Shown here: piece after piece, positions 12,049 to 18,900 of the stretch
Layout: each line of letters opens with the position of its first letter
How positions within the stretch are numbered: position 1 is the first letter of the stretch
Origin: an uncultured Faecalibacterium sp.
Lineage (GTDB): Bacteria; Bacillota; Clostridia; Oscillospirales; Ruminococcaceae
Reading direction: 5' to 3'
DNA length: 18,900 nucleotides
NCBI GenBank assembly: GCA_934540955.1
Contig: CAKTCY010000045.1
Span: forward strand, 1-18,900
The notes under the pieces: generated by a model
What the model was told of the DNA's origin: nothing
What the model saw: the letters and a program-made list of their open reading frames with translations, nothing else
The model's database searches: none
Position numbers and translations under genes: made by a program

Positions 12049-13173
12049 ATGGAAGCATCCAAAGTTTACTATACGGATTTCCGCTGTCCGGTGGGCACCA
12101 GCCTGCTGGAAAAGCTGCGCCGGGTGTGCATTGCCGCCGGCATCAAGGACATCGACATGGACGGCCGGTTCGTGGCCATCAAGATGCACTTCGGCGAGCT
12201 GGGCAATCTGGCCTTTCTGCGCCCCAACTACGCCAAGGTGGTGGCAGACCTGTGCAAGGAGCAGGGCGGTATGCCCTTCCTGACCGACTGCAACACCCTG
12301 TACCCGGGCAGCCGCAAGAACGCGCTGGAGCACCTGAACTGTGCCCAGCTGAACGGCTTCTGGCCCATGACCACCGGCTGTCAGGTCATTATCGCCGACG
12401 GTCTGCGCGGCACGGATGAGGTGGAGGTGCCGGTGCCGAACGGCGAATACTGCAAGACCGCCAAGATCGGCCGCGCCATCATGGATGCGGATGTGTTCAT
12501 CAGCCTGAACCATTTCAAGGGCCACGAAGCCACCGGCTTCGGCGGTGCGCTCAAGAACATCGGCATGGGCTGCGGCTCCCGCGCGGGCAAGATGGAGCAG
12601 CACGCTGCCGGCAAGCCCGCCGTGCAGGAGGGCTTGTGCCGCGGCTGCCACCGCTGCGCCAAGGAGTGCGGCTCGGACGCCATTACTTACAATGCCGAAA
12701 ACAAGGCTGTCATCGATTACGACAAGTGCAAGGGCTGCGGCCGCTGCATCGGTGCCTGCAGCTTTGACGCCATCTATTCTCCCAACGACTGCGCCAACGA
12801 GCTGCTGGACCGCAAGATGGCGGAGTACGCCGCCGCAGTCTGCCACGACCGTCCCTGCTTCCACATTTCTCTGGTGCAGGACATCAGCCCCAACTGCGAC
12901 TGCCACGGCGAGAACGATGCGCCCATCCTGCCGGATATCGGCATCTTTGCGTCCTTCGACCCTGTGGCGCTGGATCAGGCTTGCGTGGATGCCTGCCTGA
13001 GCGCGACCCCGCTGCCCAACAGCCAGCTGAGCACGAACCTTGCAAAGCCGGGCTGGAACTGCTACCACGACAACTTCAAGGACTCCAACCCCAACATCGA
13101 GTGGAAGGCCACCCTTGAGCAGGCCGAGAAGGTGGGCATGGGCACCCGCCAGTATGTGCTGAAAAAGGTATAA
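12049..13173 (+). CDS. DUF362 protein with two [4Fe-4S] ferredoxin motifs
   Basis: A 374-residue soluble protein. Residues 1-190 and 260-374 form the DUF362 fold. An inserted ferredoxin domain carries two CxxCxxCxxxC motifs at Cys197/200/203/207 and Cys227/230/233/237, each followed by a DAI segment. It likely transfers electrons to an unknown partner; DUF362 has no established activity. I chose ATG 12049 because GGGAGGA (12034-12040) is 8 bases before it. It has its own promoter divergent from the CLC gene. No Tat or Sec signal. A terminator follows. A role under oxygen-poor conditions fits a strict anaerobe. Confidence 0.88.
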   Translation: MEASKVYYTDFRCPVGTSLLEKLRRVCIAAGIKDIDMDGRFVAIKMHFGELGNLAFLRPNYAKVVADLCKEQGGMPFLTDCNTLYPGSRKNALEHLNCAQLNGFWPMTTGCQVIIADGLRGTDEVEVPVPNGEYCKTAKIGRAIMDADVFISLNHFKGHEATGFGGALKNIGMGCGSRAGKMEQHAAGKPAVQEGLCRGCHRCAKECGSDAITYNAENKAVIDYDKCKGCGRCIGACSFDAIYSPNDCANELLDRKMAEYAAAVCHDRPCFHISLVQDISPNCDCHGENDAPILPDIGIFASFDPVALDQACVDACLSATPLPNSQLSTNLAKPGWNCYHDNFKDSNPNIEWKATLEQAEKVGMGTRQYVLKKV

Positions 13174-13180
13174 AGACAAA

Positions 13181-13212
13181 ATGGGGCGCTGACCACACGG
13201 TCAGCGCCCCAT
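13181..13212. terminator. Terminator between the DUF362 and lipoprotein genes
   Basis: ATGGGGCGCTGACC (13181-13194) and GGTCAGCGCCCCAT (13199-13212) form a perfect 14-bp stem. On the minus strand it is followed by TTTTG, so it works best for the lipoprotein gene; on the + strand the T-run is poor. Confidence 0.75.
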
Positions 13213-13237
13213 TGCGCTTTCAAGGTTCAGGTTGGGT

Positions 13238-13855
13238 TTAAGCCTCGCCGTTTGTCTCCGGCACAATGTCGTCCAGCACGGTCTGCAGTGCCTGCCAGTT
13301 TTTCAGGGTGCAGCCGGGCAGGGTGTCAGCGTCCAGCCCTGCGTCCGCAATGCGGCCGGTCATGCTGTCCTTGTCGCTGAGCAGATCCAGCGCGGCGTCC
13401 TTGATCATCGGCCATGCCTCGGCAAAGCCCTCCTGCTGGCTGTCGGTCAGGCCGTCGTACCAGCTGTAAAAGGCTTCCTGAATGGCCTCCGGGGAGCGGC
13501 TGGACATCCGTGCGCCCTCGGCCCACTGCAGCAGCGATGCCGCCGCGATGACCGATTTCAAAGAGCAGCCGGATACTCCGGGCCCCCAGCCCAGACAGGG
13601 CGCAAAGGCGTTGGAGGTGCCGGTGATGGAGAACACCGAGTTCTCGTCAAAGTTGCCGGGGTTCAGCTCCCCGGTGTTGGCCTCGGTGGTGGAGGAGGGC
13701 AGCGTGCTGCTGCCGGAAGCGGATGCGCTGTCCGAGGCGGGTGCAGCGCTGGATGCGGGGCTGCTGTCGGCAGAGCCGCCGCAGGCTGTCAGCAGGCAGC
13801 CCAGCAAAGCGGCGCACAGCAGCAGCGCAAGGGGACGGATATATTTCGATCTCAT
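13238..13855 (-). CDS. Lipoprotein of unknown function
   Basis: This 205-residue protein starts with a type II signal peptide: a positive N-terminus (RSKY), hydrophobic core, and the lipobox LTAC with Cys at residue 25. So it is anchored to the outer face of the membrane. A Ser/Ala/Thr-rich low-complexity linker (about 27-60) leads to a folded domain containing CLGWGPGVSGCSLK, SLLQWAEG and FYSWYDGLTDSQQEGF. I do not recognise the family. GGAGG precedes ATG 13855. It has its own strong promoter and ends in a terminator. Confidence 0.82.
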   Translation of the reverse strand: MRSKYIRPLALLLCAALLGCLLTACGGSADSSPASSAAPASDSASASGSSTLPSSTTEANTGELNPGNFDENSVFSITGTSNAFAPCLGWGPGVSGCSLKSVIAAASLLQWAEGARMSSRSPEAIQEAFYSWYDGLTDSQQEGFAEAWPMIKDAALDLLSDKDSMTGRIADAGLDADTLPGCTLKNWQALQTVLDDIVPETNGEA

Positions 13856-13877
13856 AAGAAAAACCTCCGTAAACGGT

Positions 13878-13898
13878 GCTCCGGCAAGCCGCCGGAGC
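13878..13898 (-). promoter_or_regulatory. Leader hairpin of the lipoprotein gene
   Basis: GCTCCGGC (13878-13885) and GCCGGAGC (13891-13898) are perfect inverted repeats with a 5-base loop, between promoter and Shine-Dalgarno. Confidence 0.5.
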
Positions 13899-13918
13899 GA
13901 TGCGGGTTCTACACTCTA

Positions 13919-13947
13919 AGTATACGTTCTGCGCCCGGCGTTGTCAA
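13919..13947 (-). promoter_or_regulatory. Promoter of the lipoprotein gene
   Basis: On the minus strand TTGACA (13947-13942) and TATACT (13924-13919) are spaced by 17 bp, near consensus. It diverges from the sugar-operon promoter at 14029. Confidence 0.85.
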
Positions 13948-14028
13948 TCGTTCTGCGCAGGACGAATTTCAAGCAGACCTGTGCAGGATATACAAAAATT
14001 CGGCCTGAATTTCGGACAGTTCAACGCA

Positions 14029-14057
14029 TTGACATTTTCCGCGCTGGCCCGTATAAT
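14029..14057 (+). promoter_or_regulatory. Consensus promoter of the alpha-glucoside operon
   Basis: TTGACA (14029-14034) and TATAAT (14052-14057) are spaced by 17 bp. The transcript would start near 14064 and run into the antiterminator/terminator leader. Confidence 0.9.
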
Positions 14058-14084
14058 CAAAGACAGACAAGTGAATTTATCAGT

Positions 14085-14112
14085 GCGTGTAACTGTTCGA
14101 TCAGGCATGAGC
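14085..14112 (+). promoter_or_regulatory. RNA antiterminator (RAT) for a BglG/LicT-type protein
   Basis: GCGTGTAACTG, a 6-base loop, then CAGGCATGAGC matches the RAT pattern of BglG/SacY/LicT targets (…TGTTACTG-loop-CAGGCA…). Its 3' part overlaps the left arm of the terminator, so binding of the antiterminator and termination are mutually exclusive. Confidence 0.75.
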
Positions 14113-14167
14113 ATCAGAGGGAAGGCGGCAACGGCATCCCTTTGGTTCTTGTGCCCTTTTTCTTTTT
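14104..14167 (+). terminator. Leader terminator overlapping the RAT
   Basis: GGCATGAGCATCAGAGGG (14104-14121) pairs with CCCTTTGGTTCTTGTGCC (14138-14155) with 17 of 18 positions paired, counting G-U. TTTTTCTTTTT follows. It stands upstream of the antiterminator gene itself, so that gene is autoregulated. Confidence 0.75.
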
Positions 14168-14204
14168 CACAAAAGCTGCGGCATGGAAGCGGAGGAGTGC
14201 GGCG

Positions 14205-15023
14205 ATGCAGGCTGTAAAGGTATTCAATAACAATGCGGTGTCGGTGGTCATGCCGGACGGCAGGGAAGCCATTCTCGTGGGCAACGGGCTTGGGTTTGGC
14301 CGCCGCCCGGGGGACGTCATCGACAAAAGCCGCGTTTCCAAGGTGTACTATGTGCAGAACGAGCTGCAGACCAAGTTCCTCAAGATGCTGGATAACGTCA
14401 CCCCGCAGGTGATGCAGGCCGCCGAGCGCATCTCGCTGGCGGCAGAGGAGCAGGGCATCCTGCTCAGCAGCAAAAGCACCATCTCGCTGGTGGACCATAT
14501 CAGCTTTGCGCTGGAGCGTGTGGAAAAGGGCACCTTTCTGCCCAACCTCGTGCTCTCGGAGACCCGGATGCTGTACCCGAAGGAGTACGCAGTGGGGCAA
14601 AGGGCGCTGGAGCTTGTCCGGCAGTTCTGCGGCGTACAGCTGCCGGAGGACGAAGCGGGCTACATTGCCCTGCATCTGGTAGCCGGTGCGGCGGACGGTG
14701 CGCTGGCTTATGATACCGTAAAATTCGTCAAGGCGGTCAAGGAGATCATCTGCGATACCTATCATTGTACCTTTGAGGAAGAGAGCCTCGAGACCATCCG
14801 CCTGACCGTGCACCTCAAGTTTCTGGCGGCGCGCATCCTGCGGCACACCCCGTGGCAGGACGCCGGGCTGGAATCCATGTACACGGTGCTTTTGCAGCGC
14901 GACAGCCGCAACGAGGTGTGCTTGCAGCGCATCAATGCCTATCTGCGGCAGGAATTTGATTACGAGCTGGATCATCAGGAGCAGGTCTATCTGCTCATCC
15001 ACCTGACCAAGATCGTTGGTTAA
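14205..15023 (+). CDS. BglG/LicT-family transcriptional antiterminator
   Basis: A 272-residue RNA-binding antiterminator. The N-terminal CAT RNA-binding domain (MQAVKVFNNNAVSVVM… GLGFGRRPGD, about 1-55) is followed by two PTS regulation domains, PRD1 about 65-170 and PRD2 about 171-272. Conserved histidines lie in PRD1 (VDHISFAL), and near YIALHLV; PRD2 has RLTVHLKFL and LLIHL. The EII and HPr phosphorylate these to control activity. When the sugar is present it binds the RAT upstream and lets transcription continue. ATG 14205 has GGAGGAG 7 bases before it. It heads the PTS-GH4 operon. Confidence 0.93.
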   Translation: MQAVKVFNNNAVSVVMPDGREAILVGNGLGFGRRPGDVIDKSRVSKVYYVQNELQTKFLKMLDNVTPQVMQAAERISLAAEEQGILLSSKSTISLVDHISFALERVEKGTFLPNLVLSETRMLYPKEYAVGQRALELVRQFCGVQLPEDEAGYIALHLVAGAADGALAYDTVKFVKAVKEIICDTYHCTFEEESLETIRLTVHLKFLAARILRHTPWQDAGLESMYTVLLQRDSRNEVCLQRINAYLRQEFDYELDHQEQVYLLIHLTKIVG

Positions 15024-15119
15024 GTTGGTTAAAATGTTTCAACAGGGCGTCCGGAAGCCCTGCGGAATAGAAATCATCCCCCAAAAACAGTCAAGTCAAA
15101 AAGTGAGGAGTATTACACG
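15024..15119 (+). other. Leader between antiterminator and PTS genes
   Basis: 96 bp with one short hairpin, CAGGGC (15043-15048)/GCCCTG (15057-15062), not followed by T-runs. GTGAGGAG precedes the PTS start. I see no second RAT, promoter or terminator, so the genes are probably one transcript. Confidence 0.45.
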
Positions 15120-16679
15120 ATGAAAGAAAAAGTCATGAATGGCTTGGAAAAGTTCTCCAAAGCCATGCTCTCACCGCTGTCGTATATCTCGGCAGCAGGC
15201 CTGATCCTTGTGCTGGGCGCATTGCTTACCAGCACCAGCCTTAGCGCGATGATCCCCGTTCTGCAGTGGACCCCCATCAAGCTGCTGGGACAGCTGATCT
15301 ACAACTGCATCATGGTCATCATCAACAACCTCAGCCTGATGTTCTGCGTGGGCATCGCAGCAGCGCTTGCCAAAAAGAACAAGCAGCAGGCTGCCATCAT
15401 CGGCCTGATGAGCTACTTTATGTACCTGACCGCCGGCAACGTCACCCTGACTCAGCTGGGTATGCTGGCCGAGGCGGACCCGATGGTGGGTCTGTACGGC
15501 ACCGGTCAGTCCACCGTGTTCGGCATCCAGACGGTGGATATGGGCGTGTTCGGCGGCATCCTGCTGGGCTTGGTCTGCGGCTGGGTGTACAACCGCACCT
15601 GTGAAAAGCAGTTCAAGGGCATCATCACCCAGATCTACTCCGGCAACCGCTGGTCCTTTACCTGCATGGTGGTCTTTTCCATCCTGTTCGGCTTTGGCTC
15701 CTGCTTCTTCTGGCCGCCGGTGCAGAGCGTCATCAGCGCACTGACCGATCTGATCGCCACCTCCGGCAACTTCGGCCTGTTCCTGTACGGCTTCCTGGAG
15801 CGCTTCCTCATCCCCACCGGCCTGCACCACCTCATCTACACCCCCTTCCAGTTCTCTGCACTGGGCAACAGCCTGACCGTGGGCGATGCCACCTACACCG
15901 GTTCCTATATCGTCATGATGATGGAGTACAGCATGGGTCTGCCCTTCTCGGACGGCATCGTGTGGATGTACACCGGCTTCACCAAGACCTTCGGTTACTT
16001 TGGCATCGTGGCGGCCTTCATCTTCTGCGCCCGCAAGGAGAACCGCAAAAAGACCGCTGCCGTTCTGGTGCCGCTGGCCTTTACCGCCTCTCTGGCCTCC
16101 ATCACCGAGCCGCTGGACTTCATGTTCTGCTTCTCTGCACCCATCCTGTGGGTGGCACACGCCTGCATCTCCGGCCTGTTCATCGTGCTGCTGCACACCT
16201 TCCATGTCACCGGCTTTACCACCAACCTCCTCGGCTCGGTGCTGATGAACCTTTCTGCCGGTGCAGATAAGACCAACTATCCCATCCTGTACCTGCTGGC
16301 GCTGTGCCAGATCGCCGTGTACTTTGTGGTGTTCACCCTGCTGATCAAGACCTTTAACATCCACACCCCCGGCCGGGAAGAGGTGAGCACCGAGACCGCG
16401 GGGAGCGATGCACCCGCCAAGAAGGCAAGCGTGAAGAACGCTGCCGAGGTCCAGTGCGTCATCGACGGCTTGGGCGGCAAGGAGAACATCCTGTCGGTGG
16501 ACAACTGCTTCACCCGCCTGCGTGTAAACATCAAGGACCCCGCAAAGCTGGACGAGGCTGCCATCAACAAGCTGCCGAACAGCGGCATCGTGAAAAAGGG
16601 CACCGATATCCAGATCGTTTACGGTCTGCAGGTAGCCGATATCAAGCGTGCCGTGGAGGCACAGCTGGAAAACCAGTAA
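15120..16679 (+). CDS. PTS alpha-glucoside EIICB permease
   Basis: This 519-residue PTS transporter has an EIIC membrane domain of the glucose/maltose superfamily (residues about 1-410, many hydrophobic helices). Motifs include GLHHLIYTPFQF (the GITE/HxxxxP region) and ASITEPLDFMFCF. A Ser/Ala/Lys linker (about 425-440) leads to an EIIB domain whose phosphorylated Cys463 sits in DNCFTRLRVN. No EIIA domain is present; a separate EIIA-Glc would be needed. The neighbour GH4 6-phospho-alpha-glucosidase marks the substrate as an alpha-glucoside such as maltose, trehalulose or palatinose. The gene lies between antiterminator and hydrolase in one operon. Confidence 0.92.
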   Translation: MKEKVMNGLEKFSKAMLSPLSYISAAGLILVLGALLTSTSLSAMIPVLQWTPIKLLGQLIYNCIMVIINNLSLMFCVGIAAALAKKNKQQAAIIGLMSYFMYLTAGNVTLTQLGMLAEADPMVGLYGTGQSTVFGIQTVDMGVFGGILLGLVCGWVYNRTCEKQFKGIITQIYSGNRWSFTCMVVFSILFGFGSCFFWPPVQSVISALTDLIATSGNFGLFLYGFLERFLIPTGLHHLIYTPFQFSALGNSLTVGDATYTGSYIVMMMEYSMGLPFSDGIVWMYTGFTKTFGYFGIVAAFIFCARKENRKKTAAVLVPLAFTASLASITEPLDFMFCFSAPILWVAHACISGLFIVLLHTFHVTGFTTNLLGSVLMNLSAGADKTNYPILYLLALCQIAVYFVVFTLLIKTFNIHTPGREEVSTETAGSDAPAKKASVKNAAEVQCVIDGLGGKENILSVDNCFTRLRVNIKDPAKLDEAAINKLPNSGIVKKGTDIQIVYGLQVADIKRAVEAQLENQ

Positions 16680-16747
16680 ACCGCTTTTCCGCGTCCCGGC
16701 GGACTGCGCCGGGCTAACCTGAAAATACAAAAAGGAGCGTTTATACT

Positions 16748-18106
16748 ATGGTCATTACCATCGCTGGCGGCGGCAGCACTTTTACCGCCGGTATCGTCAA
16801 ATCCATCGCCCTGCGCCGGGAAGAACTGGAAGTAGACGAGATCCGTCTGTTCGACATCAACAAGGAGCGGCAGGACAAGGTTGCCGTTGTGGTGGACTGG
16901 GTCCTGCACAAGGAGCTGAATACCGACATCAAGCTGGTGGTCACCACCGATGTGCAGCAGGCTTACACCGATACCTCTTTTGTGTTTGCCCAGATGCGCG
17001 TGGGCGGCTACGCCATGCGGGAGCAGGACGAAAAGATCCCCCTGCGCCACGGCTGCGTGGGACAGGAGACCTGCGGCTGCGGCGGCATGGCCTACGGAAT
17101 GCGCACCATCTTCCCCATGATCCGGCTGATCGACGACGTGGAAAAGTATGCTAAGAAGGACTACTGGATCCTGAACTACTCCAACCCCGCCGCCATCGTA
17201 TCCGAAGCCTGCCGCAAGCTGCGCCCGAAGGCACGGATCATCAACATCTGCGATATGCCCATCGCCATCATTGACGTGGTGGCAGCTGCCATGGGCATCC
17301 AGAACAAGAAGGAGATCGTTTACGATTACTTTGGCCTGAACCACTTCGGCTGGTTCACCTCCATCCAGTACCGCGGCGAGGACCTGATGCCCAAGCTCCG
17401 CGCTTACATCAAGGAGAACCAGATCCTTCTGCCGGAAAGCTACCTCAAGGGCATGGGCGCCCTGACCTCCTCCGGCAGCCAGAACCGCCACACCAAGGGC
17501 AGCTGGTACTATGTGTGGAAGGGCGAGTACGAGATCATGGAAAACTTCCCGGAGTACCTGCCCAACACCTACCTGAACTACTATCTGCAGGCCAAGGAGT
17601 TCGTGGAGCACTCGGACCCGAACCACACCCGCGCCAACGAGGTGGAGGAGACCCGCGAAAAGAACCTGTTCGACGGCATCGACCACTACCTCAAGACCGG
17701 CGAGGTGGACGCCAACACCTTCTATGCCGGCAGCCACGGCGACTGGATCGCAGATCTTTCCGCTGCGCTGAAGAACGACACCAAGGCACGCTTCCTCATC
17801 ATCACCGAGAACCGCGGCGCTATCCCCAATATGCCCTATGACGCAATGGTGGAGCTGCCCGCCTACATCGGCAAGAATGGCCCGGAGGTCATTGCCCGGG
17901 ACAACATCCCGCTGTTCCAGCAGGGTCTGATGATGCAGCAGCTCAACAGCGAAAAGCTGCTGGTGGAGGGCTGCGTGGAAGGCAGCTACGAGAAGGTGCT
18001 GCAGGCCTTTACCCTGAACAAGACTGTGCCCAGCATGAACGTTGCCAAGGCCATTCTGGACGATATGATCGAAGCCAACAAGGGCTACTGGCCGGAGCTG
18101 CACTGA
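16748..18106 (+). CDS. malH: GH4 6-phospho-alpha-glucosidase
   Basis: This 452-residue cytoplasmic enzyme cleaves 6-phospho-alpha-glucosides brought in by the PTS, giving glucose and glucose 6-phosphate. Glycoside hydrolase family 4 enzymes need NAD+ and Mn2+. The NAD-binding loop AGGGST is at residues 6-11. Metal-binding Cys168 in CDMP and His199 in GLNHFGWF are present; the CDMP motif marks the alpha-specific group, while beta enzymes carry CN(V/I)P. Length is normal for GlvA/MalH types. AAGGAG precedes ATG 16748, 68 bp after the PTS gene. A terminator follows. The symbol is by family resemblance; glvA or aglA fit equally. Confidence 0.93.
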   Translation: MVITIAGGGSTFTAGIVKSIALRREELEVDEIRLFDINKERQDKVAVVVDWVLHKELNTDIKLVVTTDVQQAYTDTSFVFAQMRVGGYAMREQDEKIPLRHGCVGQETCGCGGMAYGMRTIFPMIRLIDDVEKYAKKDYWILNYSNPAAIVSEACRKLRPKARIINICDMPIAIIDVVAAAMGIQNKKEIVYDYFGLNHFGWFTSIQYRGEDLMPKLRAYIKENQILLPESYLKGMGALTSSGSQNRHTKGSWYYVWKGEYEIMENFPEYLPNTYLNYYLQAKEFVEHSDPNHTRANEVEETREKNLFDGIDHYLKTGEVDANTFYAGSHGDWIADLSAALKNDTKARFLIITENRGAIPNMPYDAMVELPAYIGKNGPEVIARDNIPLFQQGLMMQQLNSEKLLVEGCVEGSYEKVLQAFTLNKTVPSMNVAKAILDDMIEANKGYWPELH

Positions 18107-18122
18107 GCAGCCGGCTTTCCCG

Positions 18123-18157
18123 CCGCCGCAGGCATTGCCGCCTGCGGCGGCTTTTTT
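18123..18157 (+). terminator. Terminator of the alpha-glucoside operon
   Basis: CCGCCGCAGGC (18123-18133) pairs with GCCTGCGGCGG (18140-18150) and is followed by C and six T (18152-18157), shortly after the GH4 stop. Confidence 0.9.
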
Positions 18158-18164
18158 GTGCGCA

Positions 18165-18193
18165 TTGACCTTTGCAGGGCAAGGGCTTATAAT
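18165..18193 (+). promoter_or_regulatory. Promoter of gluQ
   Basis: TTGACC (18165-18170) and TATAAT (18188-18193) are spaced by 17 bp, directly after the preceding terminator. Confidence 0.85.
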
Positions 18194-18229
18194 GAGAAAA
18201 AACCATTGGAAGCGAAAGGAAGCACACCC

Positions 18230-18900
18230 ATGCAAAACAGAGCCTCTGCAACCCCCAGCCGCCCGGTCACCGGGCGCTTTGCGCCCAGCCCCAGCGGACG
18301 GCTGCATCTGGGCAATCTGGCCTGCAGCCTGCTGGCGTGGCTCAGCGCAAAAAGTCAGGGCGGGCGCATCGTGCTGCGCATCGAGGATCTGGACGCCGAG
18401 CGCTGCCCCCGCGTCTACGCCGACTTGCTGGAGCAGGACCTTGCGTGGCTGGGGCTTACATGGGACGAGGGCGGCAGCACCGGCGGCCCGCACGCACCCT
18501 ATTACCAGAGCGAATGCGGGGACATCTATACCCAAAGCTACCGCAAGCTGGAGCAGCGGGGGCTGGTGTACCCCTGTTTTTGCTCCCGCTCCCAGCTGCA
18601 CGCCGCCAGCGCACCCCACACCTCGGACGGCAACGTCATCTACCCGGGTACCTGCCGGGGGCTGACGCCGGAGGAAATTGCGGAAAAGCGCAAAAAGAAA
18701 GCCCCTGCCTACCGCCTGATGGTGCCGGACGAGGCCATCACCTTTACGGACGGCTGCATGGGTACGCATACGGAAAACCTGCTGCGGGACTGCGGCGATT
18801 TCTATCTGCGCCGGGCAGACGGCGTGTTTGCCTATCAGCTGGCGGTGGTGGTGGACGATGCCCGCATGGGCGTCACCGAGGTGGTGCGCGGGGCAGACCT
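18230..18900 (+). CDS. gluQ: Glutamyl-Q tRNA(Asp) synthetase, truncated by the window edge
   Basis: The frame from ATG 18230 continues past 18900, giving 223 residues here. It is a GluRS-like class I synthetase that lacks the anticodon-binding domain in its full family form and attaches glutamate to queuosine in tRNA-Asp. Seen here: GRFAPSPSGRLHLGNL near the start (HLGN, the HIGH-type motif), LRIEDLD, and a Cys-rich zinc site CFCSRS…YPGTC (about residues 115-142). AAAGGAAGC precedes the ATG. The family differs from full GltX by the short zinc loop. The C-terminal KMSKS-like part lies outside. Confidence 0.88.
   Translation, partial: MQNRASATPSRPVTGRFAPSPSGRLHLGNLACSLLAWLSAKSQGGRIVLRIEDLDAERCPRVYADLLEQDLAWLGLTWDEGGSTGGPHAPYYQSECGDIYTQSYRKLEQRGLVYPCFCSRSQLHAASAPHTSDGNVIYPGTCRGLTPEEIAEKRKKKAPAYRLMVPDEAITFTDGCMGTHTENLLRDCGDFYLRRADGVFAYQLAVVVDDARMGVTEVVRGAD

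Noticed and set aside
10521..12419. Long + strand open frame of about 630 codons
   Set aside because: It lies antisense to the CLC gene, has low-complexity Gln/Gly/Ala/Arg composition typical of GC-rich shadows, and no Shine-Dalgarno at its start. It also runs through a terminator, two promoters and the start of the DUF362 gene.
15024..15119. Second RAT/terminator before the PTS gene
   Set aside because: The only hairpin is 6 bp without a T-run, and no RAT-like sequence is recognisable.
16619..18769. 716-codon minus-strand open frame
   Set aside because: It is antisense to GH4 and gluQ, with His/Val/Leu/Gly-biased composition from complementary codon use. It crosses a terminator and promoter of the other strand.

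Overview
The window reads as a chromosomal segment of a GC-rich Firmicute, most likely Faecalibacterium or a close relative in the Oscillospiraceae. This is inferred from the GC-rich codon use, purine-rich Shine-Dalgarno sites (GGAGG) on most genes, the parA-parB-serS order, and abundant GC-rich hairpin repeats between genes. No database search was possible, so the genus is an educated guess. A perfect parS site next to parA-parB suggests the window lies near the replication origin.

Layout. 1-108: C-terminal end of an unidentified gene. 109-593: nested hairpin repeats, two parS-type sites and the parA promoter. 594-3741: parA, parB and serS on the + strand, ending in a strong terminator. 3742-4226: another copy of the hairpin repeat and an AT-rich consensus promoter. 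4227-4503: tRNA-Met, a structured spacer, tRNA-Glu and a terminator. 4504-5420: repeated antisense fragments of the tRNA-Glu 3' end, followed by a lower-GC two-gene cassette (DUF4160 and DUF2442), which looks like an acquired toxin-antitoxin-like module. 5564-9212, minus strand: an operon of two TrkA-type nucleotide-binding proteins followed by two bacterial PH-domain membrane proteins with 4-base ATGA overlaps, then a HAD phosphatase after a terminator. 9366-9517: a complete MITE-like element with perfect terminal inverted repeats. 9661-10494: uppP, whose best Shine-Dalgarno points to a non-standard ATT start. 10560-11837, minus: a CLC anion transporter with CLC-F-like motifs. 12049-13173: a DUF362/2x[4Fe-4S] protein, divergent from the CLC gene. 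13238-13855, minus: a lipoprotein. 14029-18106: a sugar operon made of a BglG/LicT-type antiterminator with its own RNA antiterminator/terminator leader, a PTS EIICB and a GH4 6-phospho-alpha-glucosidase. 18230 to the end: gluQ, cut by the window edge.

How the genes work together. ParA and ParB with the parS sites form the chromosome-partition system. The antiterminator, PTS permease and GH4 enzyme form a complete uptake, phosphorylation and hydrolysis route for an alpha-glucoside such as maltose, except that no EIIA domain is present and it must come from elsewhere. UppP recycles the undecaprenyl carrier for wall synthesis. Most remaining genes are housekeeping or membrane functions with no clear mutual link.

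The least explained signals are the inter-tRNA structured spacer and antisense tRNA-end repeats at 4308-4702, the nested MITE-like elements, and the TrkA/PH-domain operon that lacks a recognisable transporter.
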